NCBI GenBank assembly: GCA_031549325.1
Contig: JAVBQA010000031.1
Span: forward strand, 12,050 to 76,049
Direction: 5' to 3'
DNA from: JAJDGF01 sp031549325
Lineage (GTDB): Bacteria; Bacillota; Clostridia; Christensenellales; Aristaeellaceae
DNA: 64,000 bases
Positions 42,522 to 50,373 of the stretch are shown here, piece by piece. A program made the translations under genes and the position numbers. Each line of letters opens with the position of its first letter. Position 1 is the first letter of the stretch. Under the pieces are notes generated by a model. The model saw nothing but the letters and a program-made list of their open reading frames with translations, ran no database searches and was not told the origin of the DNA.

Positions 42522-43453
42522 GCACGCTGAGCACCCGTGAAGCCACCGTCCGCGCGATCATGGAGGCTGCCGAGAAAGACCGCCGCATCGTGCTGGTGTC
42601 TCCCGATTCCATGCTGGCGGCTCGTTCGACGCCGTTCGCGCAAAAATATCCCGATCGGTTTGTCGAGGTTGGCATCGCCGAGCAGGACGCCGTGGATGTC
42701 GCGGCGGGCCTGGCTACCACCGGCATGATCCCGGTGGTCATCACCTACGCGGGGTTTCTGACCATGCGCGCCTGCGAGATGATCCGCACCTTCATCGCCT
42801 ATCCCGGACTGAACGTTAAGCTGGTCGGGCTGAACGGCGGCATGCTTGGCGGCGAGCGCGAGGGCGTGACACACCAGTTCTATGAAGATCTGGGCATCCT
42901 TCGCTCCATGCCGGGCGTTTCGATTCTAACCCCCGCCGACGCGCACCAGGCGTACAAGGCCGCCCAGTCGATGCTTGCAATCGATGGACCGGTGTATCTG
43001 CGACTGGCCAGCGGGCGCGAGCCGGAGGTGTTCGATGAGGGAACCCCGTTCGCGTTCGGCAAGGCGAGAACCGTCATCGACAACGGAAATGATCTGGCCA
43101 TCTTCGCAAGCGGGTTCATCATGAATCGCGCCATCGAGGCCACCCACCAGCTGAAGCGCCAGGGCGTTGACGCCACATTGATCGACATCTCGACCTTGAA
43201 ACCGCTGGACCACGACGCCGTCACAAATGCGCTTCGCAAGTGCGGGCGCGCCATCACCATAGAGGATCACAACATCTACGGCGCGCTGGGCAGCGCGATC
43301 TGCGAGGTGGCCTGCGAGGCGCGGCCCTGCCGCGTGATCCGGGTGGGCCTGCCCGATGTGTACCCGCGCAGCGGCCACGCCGACCAGCTGCTGTCCGCGT
43401 ACGGCCTGGGCATCCCCGATATCCTGAGCGCCGCCCGGCGCGCCATGGAGTGA
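42518..43453 (+). CDS. Transketolase C-terminal subunit, set 2
   Basis: This 311-residue protein has the Pyr domain (IVLVSPDSMLA, activating Glu in FVEVGIAEQDAVDVAAGLATTG) and C domain (AITIEDHNIYGALGSAICEVAC). It completes the second split transketolase of the window. Within this operon the product would feed the transaldolase encoded two genes later. The exact ketose donor is unknown. Confidence 0.93.
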   Translation: MSTLSTREATVRAIMEAAEKDRRIVLVSPDSMLAARSTPFAQKYPDRFVEVGIAEQDAVDVAAGLATTGMIPVVITYAGFLTMRACEMIRTFIAYPGLNVKLVGLNGGMLGGEREGVTHQFYEDLGILRSMPGVSILTPADAHQAYKAAQSMLAIDGPVYLRLASGREPEVFDEGTPFAFGKARTVIDNGNDLAIFASGFIMNRAIEATHQLKRQGVDATLIDISTLKPLDHDAVTNALRKCGRAITIEDHNIYGALGSAICEVACEARPCRVIRVGLPDVYPRSGHADQLLSAYGLGIPDILSAARRAME

Positions 43454-43458
43454 TTTTT

Positions 43459-44193
43459 ATGCAAGACAAAACGACTCTGCTCACCCCTATGAACAACAAA
43501 ACCATCGTGGATCGCATCATCGCGCGGCTGACGCGCACCATTCTGTCCGGGGCGCTGAAGCCGGGCGATAAGATCCCCACCGAGGTGGAGCTGTCCGAAT
43601 CGCTGGGCGTGGGGCGCAACACTGTGCGCGAGGCGGTCAAGGCGCTGGTGGCCATGGGCGTGCTGAACATCCGGCGCGCCGAGGGCACATTCGTCGCTGA
43701 TGGCTTTTCCGAGCGCATGCTGGAGCCAATGATCTACGGCATGGTCTTGGAGGGCGGCGACACGCCCGCCGTCAGCGAGTTGCGCTATCTGTTCGAGAGC
43801 GGGCTGCTGTCATTGGCCATCGACAAGGCGACCGCCGAGGACACGGAGCGGCTGCGCGCGGCGCTACAAACCCTGTCTGACGCCGCCAAACCGCCCTACC
43901 GTATCTCGGAAATCCTGGACGCCGACATGCGCTTCCACCGCCAGATCGAGCAGATCGTGGGCAACCCGCTGGTCGAGAAGATTATGCTGGTCATTCAACG
44001 CATCTCTCAGCCTTCACTGGAGCGGGCCATCCAGCGCTTCATCGACGGGGCCAAGATGCCGCAGATGCTCTCCATGCACCGGCGGATCTGCGAGATCATC
44101 GAATCCAAGGACAAGGCCAGCGTGGGCGAAGCGATGGATGAACACTTCAAATACTGGCGCGAGGCGCTGCTTCGCAAGGAGGAGGAATCATGA
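43459..44193 (+). CDS. GntR family regulator of the FadR subfamily
   Basis: This 244-residue protein has an N-terminal winged HTH (IVDRIIARLTRTILSGALKPGDKIPTEVELSESLGVGRNTVREAVKALVAMGVLNIRRAEGTFV). A helical FCD domain follows, with putative metal ligands in DADMRFHRQIEQ (D, H) and SMHRRICEII (H). The ATG at 43459 has GGAG overlapping the transketolase stop, and the gene end overlaps the transaldolase by 4 bases. It probably controls its own operon and the importer that follows; a FadR-like site (TTGTTAAACAA) is at 45297. Confidence 0.93.
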   Translation: MQDKTTLLTPMNNKTIVDRIIARLTRTILSGALKPGDKIPTEVELSESLGVGRNTVREAVKALVAMGVLNIRRAEGTFVADGFSERMLEPMIYGMVLEGGDTPAVSELRYLFESGLLSLAIDKATAEDTERLRAALQTLSDAAKPPYRISEILDADMRFHRQIEQIVGNPLVEKIMLVIQRISQPSLERAIQRFIDGAKMPQMLSMHRRICEIIESKDKASVGEAMDEHFKYWREALLRKEEES

Positions 44194-45227
44194 GCTATTT
44201 CCAGAACGTGCACGCGATTTCAAAGACCCGGTTTTGGGTGAACAACGTGACACGCGCCCAGGCGCGTCTGGCCATCAAGGCGGGCGCTGTGGGCTGCACG
44301 CAAAACCCGGCGTATCTGTCAAAAGTGATCGGAAGCAAAGACGACGGCGCGTGGATCGATGGCATGATCGATGAGCTGTTGCCCGTGTACGCGGACGACA
44401 ATGCGCTGCTCGCCGAGCTTCAGCGCCGCGTGATCGCGGGAATCTGCCGGGAGTTTATGCCCATATATAAGGAAAGCGACGGACAGAACGGCCTCGTCAG
44501 CATACAAGCCGATCCATTCCACGAGGACGTCGGCACAATCCTCGACAACGCCGAGAGGAGCCGCGCGCTGCTGCCCAACTTCCTCATCAAGATCCCCGCC
44601 ACAAAATCGGGCATCGAGGCCATCGCGCTGCTGATCCCGCAGCGCGTGCCGCTGTTGGCCACCGAGGTCATGAGCATGGACCAGGTGATCGAGCTTCTGG
44701 AGCTGCACAGGCGGCTCACCCAGGGCATGGAAAACCCGGCCCCGTTCATCTTCGCGCACATCAACGGCATCTTTGACGAACACCTGGAGGCAACCGCCAA
44801 GCAGCAGCACATCGATGTCAGCGCCGAGGCGCTGCGCTGCGCGTCGTTCGCGCTGGCGCGGCAGATGCAGTCGCTGATGGCGGAACGCGGCTACACCGCT
44901 AGCTATCTCGCGGGCGGTGCGCGCGGGCTGCACCATTTCACCGACATGGTGGGCGTCGAAGGCGGCGTGACGATCAATTGGACCGGCGCCGCGGACAAGC
45001 TGATCGAGCTGGACGAACAGCCTGATGACCGGTTTGCAAAGCCCATCCCTCAACACTTGATCGATGAGCTGATGGCCAAACTGCCCGACTTCAGGAGGGC
45101 CTGCACGCCCGGTTCACTGGCTGCCGAAGACTATGAGCACTTTGGCCCGGTGGTGCGATTCCGCGACGCCTTTGAGGAAGGCTGGGCGATGGCGCTGGAT
45201 TATGTGGCCCGCAAGCGGCCCAAATAG
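44190..45227 (+). CDS. Transaldolase family protein
   Basis: This 345-residue class I aldolase barrel has GAVGCTQNPAYL near the N-terminus, VSIQADPF, and Schiff-base lysine K134 in FLIKIPATKSG. AHINGIFDEHLEATA and ASYLAGGARGLHHFTDMVGVEGGVTINWTGA follow. It would move a dihydroxyacetone unit between sugar phosphates, or act as an aldolase, next to the set-2 transketolase. Sequence is a divergent transaldolase subgroup longer than TalC/Fsa (~220) and similar in size to TalB (~317). Confidence 0.88.
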   Translation: MSYFQNVHAISKTRFWVNNVTRAQARLAIKAGAVGCTQNPAYLSKVIGSKDDGAWIDGMIDELLPVYADDNALLAELQRRVIAGICREFMPIYKESDGQNGLVSIQADPFHEDVGTILDNAERSRALLPNFLIKIPATKSGIEAIALLIPQRVPLLATEVMSMDQVIELLELHRRLTQGMENPAPFIFAHINGIFDEHLEATAKQQHIDVSAEALRCASFALARQMQSLMAERGYTASYLAGGARGLHHFTDMVGVEGGVTINWTGAADKLIELDEQPDDRFAKPIPQHLIDELMAKLPDFRRACTPGSLAAEDYEHFGPVVRFRDAFEEGWAMALDYVARKRPK

Positions 45228-45296
45228 ACAGGCGCAATGACAGTGCCCTCAACAGTTTCGGCGCGCGCGCATCCGCACACCCAACATTGCACAAAT

Positions 45297-45374
45297 TTGT
45301 TAAACAATTGAAAGAATATCCAACCGGATTTGAACGCCATCCCGATTGACACAAACACTTTCTCATGATACCAT
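45297..45374 (+). promoter_or_regulatory. Promoter of importer 3 with FadR-type operator candidate upstream
   Basis: TTGACA (45346-45351) and TACCAT (45369-45374) have 17-base spacing with an extended TGA. TTGTTAAACAA (45297-45307) fits the TNGTNNNACNA pattern of FadR-subfamily regulators, one of which is encoded at 43459. Confidence 0.65.
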
Positions 45375-45423
45375 TTTATATGGTTTGTTTCGCGCACAGA
45401 TGAAATTTTAGGAGGAGTTTATC

Positions 45424-46734
45424 TTGAAGCGTGTTCTGTCGGTACTGGTTCTGGTGCTGCTGGTTGCGGCAAGTTTTCCGGTCATTGCCATTTCCGAGGC
45501 CGCCGATCAGAAAGTTACCATCACCTATTTGTCCCGCTACTCCAACCCCGAGGAACCGCGCAGCGCATTTTACATGGGCAAGCTGGATGAGTTCCGCGCG
45601 GCCAACCCCAACATTGAGGTTGAAGACATCTCCGTGCAAGACAGCAACGCCTACATTTCCAAGGTGAAGGCATCCGTAGCGGCCGGCTCGCCGCCCGACA
45701 TGTACATCACCGATGCCTATGCCCAGATCCTGGATCAGGTCAAGAGCGGCATGGTCAAGGACATCAGCGGCCTCATCAACTCCCCTGAGTGGACCGGCCC
45801 AAAGGATCCGGCGGCGCTGTATCCCTGGACCTATGAGCAGTACGGCATCGAGGGCGTCTACGGCTGCCCCAACCAGGTCGTGACCGAGCAGATGTTCGTG
45901 AACACCAAGATCCTGAAGGAGTATGGCTTTGAAGTGCCCCAGACCTGGGAGGATATCGTCGCCATGGTTCCCGCGCTGTCCGGCGCCGGCTACCAGCCGG
46001 TGTCCCTGGGCACCAAGGACAGCTGGCACGCGGGCGCTTTCCACACCACGCTGTTCCTGAAGATGTACGGCACCGAGTTCCGCGACAAGTTCGTGGCGGG
46101 CGAAATCAAGTGGACAGATCCCGAGAGCGTCGCGGTATTTGAGAAGTTCAAGGAACTGATCGATGCGGGTGTGTTCGGCGACAGCGATGTGGCCGTGGAC
46201 ACCTTCGTGGCCATGCAGGACTACTGCAACGGCAACTACCCGATGCTGATCACCCCCAGCTTCTTCTTCTCGACGATTCAGGCGTCCGACGTGGCGCAGG
46301 ATTCCGTCGTCATCAACCTGCCCTCCTTCAAGGATCATCCGGAATTCGCGGGCACCTGGAACGCGGGCACCGGCGAGGGCTTCGTGGTTACCTCCGACCT
46401 GAACACCCCCGAGTACGACGCCACCACGAAGCTGTTTGCGCACATCCTGGGCAAGCAGACCTTCTCTGACTATGCTCAGCTCCTTGGCGGCGGCGTGTTC
46501 CCGGTGGATGTGGACTTTGACGCCAGCCAATCCGCCCCCATCATGAAGCAGTTCATGGACGCCTATGCGGCCCGCACCGGCTCGGCCGACGACCTGGCCC
46601 GCTACAGCGACATGACCAACCTGCTGGAGATCTTCCGCGGCGAGACGCAGCTGTTGTTCACCGGCAAATCCCCGGCGGACATTGCGTCCACCATCCAGGG
46701 CGAGTACGACAAGTTTAAGGCCGCCCAGGGCTAA
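45424..46734 (+). CDS. Extracellular sugar-binding protein of CUT1 importer 3
   Basis: This 436-residue protein has a signal peptide (MKRVLSVLVLVLLVAASFPVIA) and no lipobox Cys. Binding-protein features are GVYGCPNQVVTEQMFVNTKILKEYGFEVPQTWEDIVAMVPALSGAGYQPVSLGTKDSWH and DYCNGNYPMLITPSFFF. It uses a TTG start with GGAGGAG six bases upstream. It heads a separate transcript with two permeases and a RarA-C-like gene. Ligand unknown. Confidence 0.93.
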   Translation: MKRVLSVLVLVLLVAASFPVIAISEAADQKVTITYLSRYSNPEEPRSAFYMGKLDEFRAANPNIEVEDISVQDSNAYISKVKASVAAGSPPDMYITDAYAQILDQVKSGMVKDISGLINSPEWTGPKDPAALYPWTYEQYGIEGVYGCPNQVVTEQMFVNTKILKEYGFEVPQTWEDIVAMVPALSGAGYQPVSLGTKDSWHAGAFHTTLFLKMYGTEFRDKFVAGEIKWTDPESVAVFEKFKELIDAGVFGDSDVAVDTFVAMQDYCNGNYPMLITPSFFFSTIQASDVAQDSVVINLPSFKDHPEFAGTWNAGTGEGFVVTSDLNTPEYDATTKLFAHILGKQTFSDYAQLLGGGVFPVDVDFDASQSAPIMKQFMDAYAARTGSADDLARYSDMTNLLEIFRGETQLLFTGKSPADIASTIQGEYDKFKAAQG

Positions 46735-46751
46735 TGCACCATTGGACCCCC

Positions 46752-46784
46752 GTGGGGCCAAAGCGGGTTTCGCTTTGGCCCCAC
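46752..46784 (+). repeat. Intra-operon hairpin between binding-protein and permease genes, importer 3
   Basis: GTGGGGCCAAAGCG (46752-46765) is perfectly inverted at 46771-46784 around a 5-base loop, 17 bases after the binding-protein stop. There is no T-run. Confidence 0.85.
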
Positions 46785-46807
46785 TTCTGCGGATGGAGGC
46801 TGGACGC

Positions 46808-47698
46808 ATGCAGTATCGGTTGAGGGGCAAGAAATACCCCCTGGAGGGCGCGCTTTGGCTGCTGCCCGCCGTTTTGGTGTTCTCGGTGTTCATCATTGGA
46901 CCACTGATCAGCATGGTCCGAACCTCGTTCTTCGACTGGAACGGCATGCCCAATATGCCCATGGCTTGGGTGGGCATGCAGAACTATGTCACCTTTTTCA
47001 GCGACTACGCGGCGTCCAGCGTGATTCGAAACATGGGCATCATGTTTGCGATGCATCTGCTGCTGACGCTGCCGATCTCGTTCTTTCTCGCCTCGGTGGT
47101 CAACATCGGTACAAAAGGCGTGCGCGCGCTCAAGACGGTGTACTTTCTGCCCACCGTCATCAACCGCGTGGCCATCGGCATCATGTTCAACTTTCTGGTG
47201 CTGCCCCGCGTCGGGCCGGTTACGGTGCTGATTCGCACGCTGGGGCTTGGAAACATCAACCTGCTGGGGAATCTTTCAACCGTCATGGCCGCCGTCACGT
47301 CCGTTGAAATCTGGGCCAGCTGCGGGTTCTACATGATCCTGTTCCTATCCGGCATGGCGGCCATCCCGGAGGACCTGTACGAAGCGGGCGCAATCGACGG
47401 CACGAACGCTTGGCAGCGCCTGCGCTACATCACCGTTCCCTCGCTGAAGCAGACATTCCGCATCGTGATCGTGCTGATCCTGACCGGCGCGTTTAAAATC
47501 TTTGATTTTGTGATGGTGCTCACCTCGGGCGGCCCAGGCAACGCCTCCGAGGTGCCCGCCACCGTCATCTACAAGCGCGCGTTTCTGGACAATCGCTTTG
47601 GCTACGCCGACGCCATCGCCGCGATGACAGTTGCGGCTTGCCTGCTGATCACAGTGCTGTTCAATTATTTGTTCCGCGACCGGACGGAAGGGCGGTGA
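46808..47698 (+). CDS. CUT1 carbohydrate ABC permease (MalF-like), importer 3
   Basis: This 296-residue, six-helix permease has EAA loop LYEAGAIDGTNAWQRLRYITVPSL and TSGGPGNASEVPATVIY. GGAGG precedes the ATG at 46808. The longer open frame overlaps the binding-protein gene and is rejected. Confidence 0.93.
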   Translation: MQYRLRGKKYPLEGALWLLPAVLVFSVFIIGPLISMVRTSFFDWNGMPNMPMAWVGMQNYVTFFSDYAASSVIRNMGIMFAMHLLLTLPISFFLASVVNIGTKGVRALKTVYFLPTVINRVAIGIMFNFLVLPRVGPVTVLIRTLGLGNINLLGNLSTVMAAVTSVEIWASCGFYMILFLSGMAAIPEDLYEAGAIDGTNAWQRLRYITVPSLKQTFRIVIVLILTGAFKIFDFVMVLTSGGPGNASEVPATVIYKRAFLDNRFGYADAIAAMTVAACLLITVLFNYLFRDRTEGR

Positions 47699-47702
47699 TC
47701 AT

Positions 47703-48533
47703 ATGAAGAAGAAAGTTACGATCACCGGCGTCCTGATGGGCGCGCTCGGCGCCGTCTGGCTGTTCATCACCGCGTTTCCGCTGTATTTTACGCTGGTCTC
47801 GTCGTTCAAGACCGACAAGGAGATCTTTCAGAACTACTTCGCGCCGCCAATGCAGTTCCACTTTGAGAACTATGTGCAGGCGCAGAAGATGTCCAACCTG
47901 CTGCGCGCGCTGATGAATTCGGTGGGCATCGCGCTGGTATCCATTGTTGTGCTTCTGTTCATCGACATCCTGGCCGCCTACATCCTGGGCCGCAAGAAAG
48001 TCCCTTTTTCGGGCATCCTGATGGTGTTCCTGTCGGCGGCGATCATGATCCCGCTGCAGAGCATCCTGATCCCCATCGTGCAGCTGGTTGCGCGCATGGA
48101 CGCCTACAACAACATGGCCATGATGACGCTGGTGTACGTGGCGGTAAACATGAGCTTTGGGTTCTTCGTGCTGTATGGCAGCGTGCTCGGCGTCAGCCGC
48201 GAAATCGATGAATCAGCCGAAATCGACGGCTGTAACCTGTTTCAGCTGGTGTTCCGCATCATCGCGCCCATGATCAAGCCGGCGCTCGCCACCTGCGCCA
48301 TTGTGTCGTTTCTGTTCATCTACAACGAACTGGCGCTGGCCAACGTACTCATCAGCAAGAACAGCCTGAAGATGATTTCGGTGGCGCTGCTCAACTTCAA
48401 GGGCGACTTTGGCGTCTACTACGCCTACACTTTTGCCGCCATCGTGATCGGCATCATCCCAACTTTGCTTTTCTACATTTTCGCGCAAGAGAATGTTGAA
48501 AAAGGCCTGGCCGCCGGCGCCATCAAAGGCTGA
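47703..48533 (+). CDS. CUT1 carbohydrate ABC permease (MalG-like), importer 3
   Basis: This 276-residue permease has EAA loop IDESAEIDGCNLFQLVFRIIAPM and C-terminus QENVEKGLAAGAIKG. It starts 4 bases after the MalF-like stop. A RarA-C-like gene follows after 30 bases. Confidence 0.93.
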   Translation: MKKKVTITGVLMGALGAVWLFITAFPLYFTLVSSFKTDKEIFQNYFAPPMQFHFENYVQAQKMSNLLRALMNSVGIALVSIVVLLFIDILAAYILGRKKVPFSGILMVFLSAAIMIPLQSILIPIVQLVARMDAYNNMAMMTLVYVAVNMSFGFFVLYGSVLGVSREIDESAEIDGCNLFQLVFRIIAPMIKPALATCAIVSFLFIYNELALANVLISKNSLKMISVALLNFKGDFGVYYAYTFAAIVIGIIPTLLFYIFAQENVEKGLAAGAIKG

Positions 48534-48563
48534 TATCACTTGATCTATTAGGAGGTTATCATC

Positions 48564-49178
48564 ATGGCTGAGTTTATGTCCTACGATCCCTGGGCGCGCA
48601 CCAAGACCCGCAACGGCATCCCGGCGGACGAACTGATCTCCGCGCTGCAAAAGAGCATCCGCAGAGGCCTGGACGAGATCGCCATCGACTGCGCGTACGA
48701 GATGTACATTTCGAGTCCTCAGCTGGAGGAAAAGCTGTGGCGAAGGCTGATCGCCATCTCTGTGGAGGACATCGGCTTTGGCGAGCCCATGGCGCCGATG
48801 CTGGTGAACAATCTGAACCAGATGCGCAAGAATTTCGCCTATGCGGACGGCGACCGCCCCATGTTCTTCATGCACGCCATCCGCTATCTGTGCAAGTGCC
48901 ACAAAGAGCGCTCCACCGACCACCTGAAGAATCTGGTCATGAAGAAGTTCGCTGAGGGCTATGTGCCGATCGTGCCCGAGTACGCTTACGACATGCACAC
49001 CACCAAGGGCAAGGCCAACGGGCGCGACGTGATCCACTTTCTGGAGGAAGCCAGCCGCGTTGATCCTGTGATGGACGGCTATGACGATCACTACCGCCAG
49101 ATGCTGATCGCCGAAATGAAAAAGCCCGCGCAACCTCATGTTGAGGGCGCATTCGAGTACAACTGCTGGCAAGAGTAA
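48564..49178 (+). CDS. Orphan RarA/MgsA C-terminal domain-like protein in a sugar importer operon
   Basis: This 204-residue protein has no Walker motifs. Residues ~20-75 (ELISALQKSIRRGLDEIA ... KLWRRLIAISVEDIGFGEPMAPML) closely follow the helical C-terminal region of RarA/MgsA AAA+ recombination ATPases. The end, VPEYAYDMHTTKGKANGRDVIHFLEEAS, matches the DMHT-x-KG-x-x-GR tail of the same domain. The usual ATPase half (~250 residues) is absent. It is the last gene of importer operon 3 with an AGGAGG site, so it is expressed with sugar uptake. Its function is not known; a regulatory or scaffolding role is guesswork. Confidence 0.75.
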   Translation: MAEFMSYDPWARTKTRNGIPADELISALQKSIRRGLDEIAIDCAYEMYISSPQLEEKLWRRLIAISVEDIGFGEPMAPMLVNNLNQMRKNFAYADGDRPMFFMHAIRYLCKCHKERSTDHLKNLVMKKFAEGYVPIVPEYAYDMHTTKGKANGRDVIHFLEEASRVDPVMDGYDDHYRQMLIAEMKKPAQPHVEGAFEYNCWQE

Positions 49179-49184
49179 TCACCG

Positions 49185-49226
49185 TTGTACAAATGTACAA
49201 AAAAGGGCGCAAACGCGTCCTTTTTT
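49185..49226 (+). terminator. Terminator of importer operon 3 with an overlapping 16-bp palindrome
   Basis: AAAAAAGGGCGC (49199-49210) pairs with GCGTCCTTTTTT (49215-49226), with one mispair, giving a U-rich end. Directly before it lies TTGTACA-AA-TGTACAA (49185-49200), a perfect dyad. Confidence 0.85.
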
Positions 49227-49328
49227 GCGTCTATGCGCAAACCACCGGCAAGGTCTAAACATCTTCCTTGAACTCCATGTGACATCATTTCCCGAACCAT
49301 GAACACAACCGTAATCTCCAGATATAGA

Positions 49329-49417
49329 AAGGCGCCTTAATATTTACATTCGAAATTGCAAAATACCATTGACAGATTGCTAAGGCACCTGTATAATCCA
49401 AATTGTAAGGCACCTTA
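49329..49417 (+). promoter_or_regulatory. Promoter of the marR-type gene with three AAGGC(A/G)CCTT operators
   Basis: TTGACA (49369-49374) and TATAAT (49392-49397) have 17-base spacing. AAGGCGCCTT (49329-49338), TAAGGCACCT (49381-49390, inside the spacer) and TAAGGCACCTTA (49406-49417, at the start site) are near-identical palindromes. They are well placed for autorepression. Confidence 0.88.
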
Positions 49418-49454
49418 CTACGCAAAAACAGAAATGTTAAGGAGGATTGTGAGT

Positions 49455-50159
49455 ATGAGCAATCATGAAGAAAGTACCAATGAAACGGCGCGCACTGGGA
49501 ATCAAGATTTAATTGAGCAGTTCAGCCGTCTGCAGTGGCTGATGATGCGTTCCCACCTGCACAACCACCGTCAACATGGCCCCATGGGCAACCCTCATCG
49601 CGGCCAGGGCAGGGTGCTAAAGCTGCTGAGCATGCGCCCGGAGATCAGCCAGAAAGAGCTAACCTTCTTGCTGGACATGCGCCCCCAGTCGCTGGGTGAG
49701 CTGCTGACAAAGCTTGAGCGCAGCGGCTACATAACCCGGGAACCGTCCGCGTCTGACCGGCGCGTGATGAACATCCAGCTGACCGAGCAGGGCAAAGAGG
49801 CAGCCGCCGATGTGGAGTCCAAGGGCAGCCAGGACGAGCTGTTTTCCTGCCTGAATGACGAGGAGCAGGCGACGCTGAGCGGTTACCTGACGCGCCTCAT
49901 CGAGGCGCTGGAGAGTCAGCTGGGCGACGAGGACGAGCGCTTCGACTGGAACGACCGGCGCGGCTTCTTGGGTGGGCACGATCCGCGCTGCGAAGGCCGC
50001 CACGGCTTCGGCCCCGATGACATGCGCGGCCACGGCTTCGGTCCGGACGGCATGCGCAGGGACGGCCGCTTTATGCCGATGGGCGGCATGCGAGGCGGGT
50101 TCGCCCCGCGCGGCCCTGGCTTCGGCGAACACCCCAAGAATCCAGAGGAAGAACTCTAA
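49455..50159 (+). CDS. MarR family regulator with Gly/Met/Arg-rich C-terminal tail
   Basis: This 234-residue protein has a winged-HTH core at about 15-150 (RVLKLLSMRPEISQKELTFLLDMRPQSLGELLTKLERSGYITREPSASDRRVMNIQLTEQGKEAA). An unusual low-complexity tail of about 75 residues follows, with the tandem unit GHGFGPD(D/G)MR and RFMPMGGMRGGF. MarR proteins repress stress or exporter genes and release DNA on binding phenolics or oxidants. The tail, rich in His, Met, Asp and Arg, might bind metal or nucleic acid, which is inference. The ATG follows AAGGAGG. The three upstream operators indicate autoregulation. Confidence 0.92.
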   Translation: MSNHEESTNETARTGNQDLIEQFSRLQWLMMRSHLHNHRQHGPMGNPHRGQGRVLKLLSMRPEISQKELTFLLDMRPQSLGELLTKLERSGYITREPSASDRRVMNIQLTEQGKEAAADVESKGSQDELFSCLNDEEQATLSGYLTRLIEALESQLGDEDERFDWNDRRGFLGGHDPRCEGRHGFGPDDMRGHGFGPDGMRRDGRFMPMGGMRGGFAPRGPGFGEHPKNPEEEL

Positions 50160-50181
50160 TCAAGCCGAGGGAGGGATACCC

Positions 50182-50307
50182 ATGAACACCGTCATCATTC
50201 TTGCGCTGACGGTCTGGGGCGTCCAGATCGCGCACGCGCTGAGCGGGGCACTCAATGAACCCACGCTCTGGTCGACCGAAGACGAGGACGGATCCACCGC
50301 CGCCTGA
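50182..50307 (+). CDS. 41-residue single-helix membrane peptide
   Basis: ATG at 50182 follows GAGGGAGGG and gives a 41-residue product. A hydrophobic helix (TVIILALTVWGVQIAHALSGAL) is followed by an acidic tail (STEDEDGSTAA). It lies 22 bases after the marR gene on the same transcript. No family is recognised. A small membrane protein co-regulated with MarR could be a stress effector. Confidence 0.65.
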   Translation: MNTVIILALTVWGVQIAHALSGALNEPTLWSTEDEDGSTAA

Positions 50308-50317
50308 TTGGATAAAC

Positions 50318-50346
50318 AGAGAGCCTTGCATCGCGCAAGGCTCTCT
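50318..50346. terminator. Hairpin between the convergent marR operon and fucosidase operon
   Basis: AGAGAGCCTTGC (50318-50329) is perfectly inverted at 50335-50346 around a 5-base loop. T-runs are poor on both sides. Confidence 0.75.
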
Positions 50347-50373
50347 CGCGCTGCAGCTTGCTTTTCATTGCCC

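Noticed and set aside
40149..45227. Sulfoquinovose degradation by a sulfo-transketolase or sulfo-transaldolase route
   Set aside because: Split transketolase and transaldolase would fit, but no sulfoquinovosidase, sulfosugar exporter or dedicated sulfo-lactaldehyde gene is near. Kept only as an alternative.
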